Part shown: piece by piece, positions 31,922-32,947 of the stretch | How positions within the stretch are numbered: position 1 is the stretch's first letter | Layout of the letters: every line of letters begins with the position of its first letter | Assembly: GCA_004292785.1 (NCBI GenBank) | Contig: RDXG01000206.1 | Span: 1-32,947, forward strand | Direction of reading: 5' to 3' | Length of the DNA stretch: 32,947 nucleotides | From: Bacteroidota bacterium | Lineage (GTDB): Bacteria > Bacteroidota > Bacteroidia > Cytophagales > Thermoflexibacteraceae | Translations under genes and position numbers: made by a program | The notes under the pieces: model-generated | Databases searched by the model: none | What the model saw: the letters and a program-made list of their open reading frames with translations, nothing else | What the model was told of the DNA's origin: nothing

Positions 31922-32947
31922 CTACAAAGTAATTTCTCTGCAAGTCCTATAAATGTCCTGCCAACCTTCGCGCTTTTTAATGACCGTATCCAAATATTCT
32001 AACCAAACGAGTTTGTCTTGTACGGGGTCTTTGACTACTGCGCCAATCAATCCCGAAGCCACATCTTCTGCGGTCATTTGCCCATCGCCAAAATGGGTTG
32101 CCAAAGACATTCCGCTAGTAACCACCGAAATTGCCTCTGCCGTACTCAAAGAGCCTGATGGAGATTTGATTTTGGTTTTGCCATCTTCCGAAACGCCTTC
32201 TCGAAGTTCTCTGAAAATGGTTACAATTCTTTTGATTTCTTCCAAAACCGAAATTTCTGCGGGCAATTCCATGCTTTTGCTATAACTTGCTACTCGCTGT
32301 TTGACAATGCTAATTTCCTCTTCCGAAGTAGCAGGAACGGGCAAAATAACGGTATTGAAACGTCTTTTTAAAGCTCCAGAAAGTTCGTTTACGCCTTTGT
32401 CGCGGTTGTTTGCCGTAGCAATGACGTTGAAACCTTGTACTGCCTGAATTTCGGTGTTGAGTTCTGGCACAGGCAAAGTTTTTTCGGAAAGAATGGTAAT
32501 TAACGTGTCCTGAACATCAGAACCGATTCGGGTCAATTCTTCCAAACGTGCAATTTTTCCGTCTTGCATGGCTCGCATCATGGGCGTAACTACCAATGCT
32601 TTTTCGGAGGGACCTTCGGCGATCAATTTTGCATAATTCCAACCGTAGCGGATTGCTTCCTCGCCTGTGCCTGCCGTTCCTTGAATGAGTAGGGTAGAAT
32701 CGCCTGAAATGGCGGCGGCTAAATGTTCAGAAACCCAAGATTTGGCTGTGCCAGGCAAACCGTACAACAACAAAGCACGGTCTGTGGTCAAGGTGGCAAC
32801 GGCAATTTCCATCAAACGCCTGCTACCAATGTATTTTGGGACAACTTCAAAACCGTTTGCCAATTTTCCGCCCAACAAATAGGTAACTACCGCTTGCGGG
32901 GACATTTTCCATTGCACAGGACATTTTTGTTTGTCTTGTTTTTTGAT
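31922..32947 (-). CDS. AAA+ ATPase, MoxR/dynein-related (AAA_5) type, 5' partial
   Basis: This is a ring-forming AAA+ ATPase. The frame stays open to the window edge (IKKQDKQKCP precedes the track's GTG), so the true start lies outside. Walker A is GLPGTAKSW, the following sequence VSEHLAAAISGDSTLLIQGTAGTGEEAIRYGWNYAKL, Walker B region GKIARLEELTRI with LITILSEKTLPVPEL, sensor 1 in FNVIATANNRD, and an Arg finger candidate in ALKRRFNTVILPVP. This subfamily in Bacteroidota and other phyla is usually encoded with SWIM zinc-finger, VWA and DUF5682-like proteins; these would lie to the right, outside the window. Partner-driven remodelling is inferred from the family. Its own terminator separates it from the sensor gene downstream. 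Confidence 0.85.
   Translation of the reverse strand: MKKQDKQKCPVQWKMSPQAVVTYLLGGKLANGFEVVPKYIGSRRLMEIAVATLTTDRALLLYGLPGTAKSWVSEHLAAAISGDSTLLIQGTAGTGEEAIRYGWNYAKLIAEGPSEKALVVTPMMRAMQDGKIARLEELTRIGSDVQDTLITILSEKTLPVPELNTEIQAVQGFNVIATANNRDKGVNELSGALKRRFNTVILPVPATSEEEISIVKQRVASYSKSMELPAEISVLEEIKRIVTIFRELREGVSEDGKTKIKSPSGSLSTAEAISVVTSGMSLATHFGDGQMTAEDVASGLIGAVVKDPVQDKLVWLEYLDTVIKKREGWQDIYRTCREITL

Overview
The window is an AT-rich chromosomal segment from a member of the Bacteroidota, most likely a Cytophagales-type bacterium. Four things support this. Start codons lack Shine-Dalgarno sequences and are preceded by TAnnTTTG -7 boxes, several with a TTTG -33 box 18-19 nt upstream. The S16 and OmpH proteins have the Bacteroidota form. 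There are two propeller/Y_Y_Y/SpoIIE sensor phosphatases with GDFYWFEE motifs. Uma2 and Rpn-type PD-(D/E)XK proteins are abundant. The genus cannot be fixed from the sequence alone.

Region by region: 0-7.2 kb is mostly housekeeping: the 5' end of an Rpn-like protein, hldD (heptose epimerase), an OmpH/Skp chaperone, tRNA-Thr(UGU), a DUF2279 protein, penicillin-binding protein 2, a polyprenyl diphosphate synthase, tRNA-Ala(GGC) and rpsP. An amidase_3 cell-wall hydrolase follows. From 8.06 to 17.3 kb lies an accessory, nuclease-rich stretch: a Uma2 pseudogene with an in-frame stop, the core gene for P5C dehydrogenase (pruA), a single-polypeptide type ISP restriction-modification enzyme (1614 aa), a small membrane protein, an Rpn protein that appears to have lost its catalytic core, and an intact-looking Uma2 protein. 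From 17.3 to 20.7 kb are an OmpL-like porin with a strong consensus promoter and a lipoprotein. From 20.7 to 31.7 kb two paralogous sensor phosphatases flank the cobT-cobS-cobC operon (cobalamin nucleotide loop), a conserved unnamed gene and kynU. The window ends in a 5'-partial AAA+ (MoxR-like) ATPase.

The most unusual signal is a 33-nt nested palindrome (two AGAAAT-N3-ATTTCT units separated by 3 nt) present in six copies. Four are intergenic. They separate the genes of the nuclease-rich stretch, and two of them bracket the type ISP gene so tightly that its stop codon overlaps one. The other two lie in frame, as exactly 11 codons, at the same beta-turn of the SpoIIE phosphatase domain in both sensor genes. 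Both genes also carry a second, GA-rich inverted-repeat insertion before the SDGYQDQFGG motif. This looks like a small REP- or MITE-like element that has been turned into protein sequence.

Other points of note: divergent kynU and its neighbour share bases of their start codons, and kynU's best promoter lies inside the neighbour. The first sensor has 14 propeller blades, enough for two seven-bladed propellers, with a PP2C-type phosphatase as output where a histidine kinase is usual.
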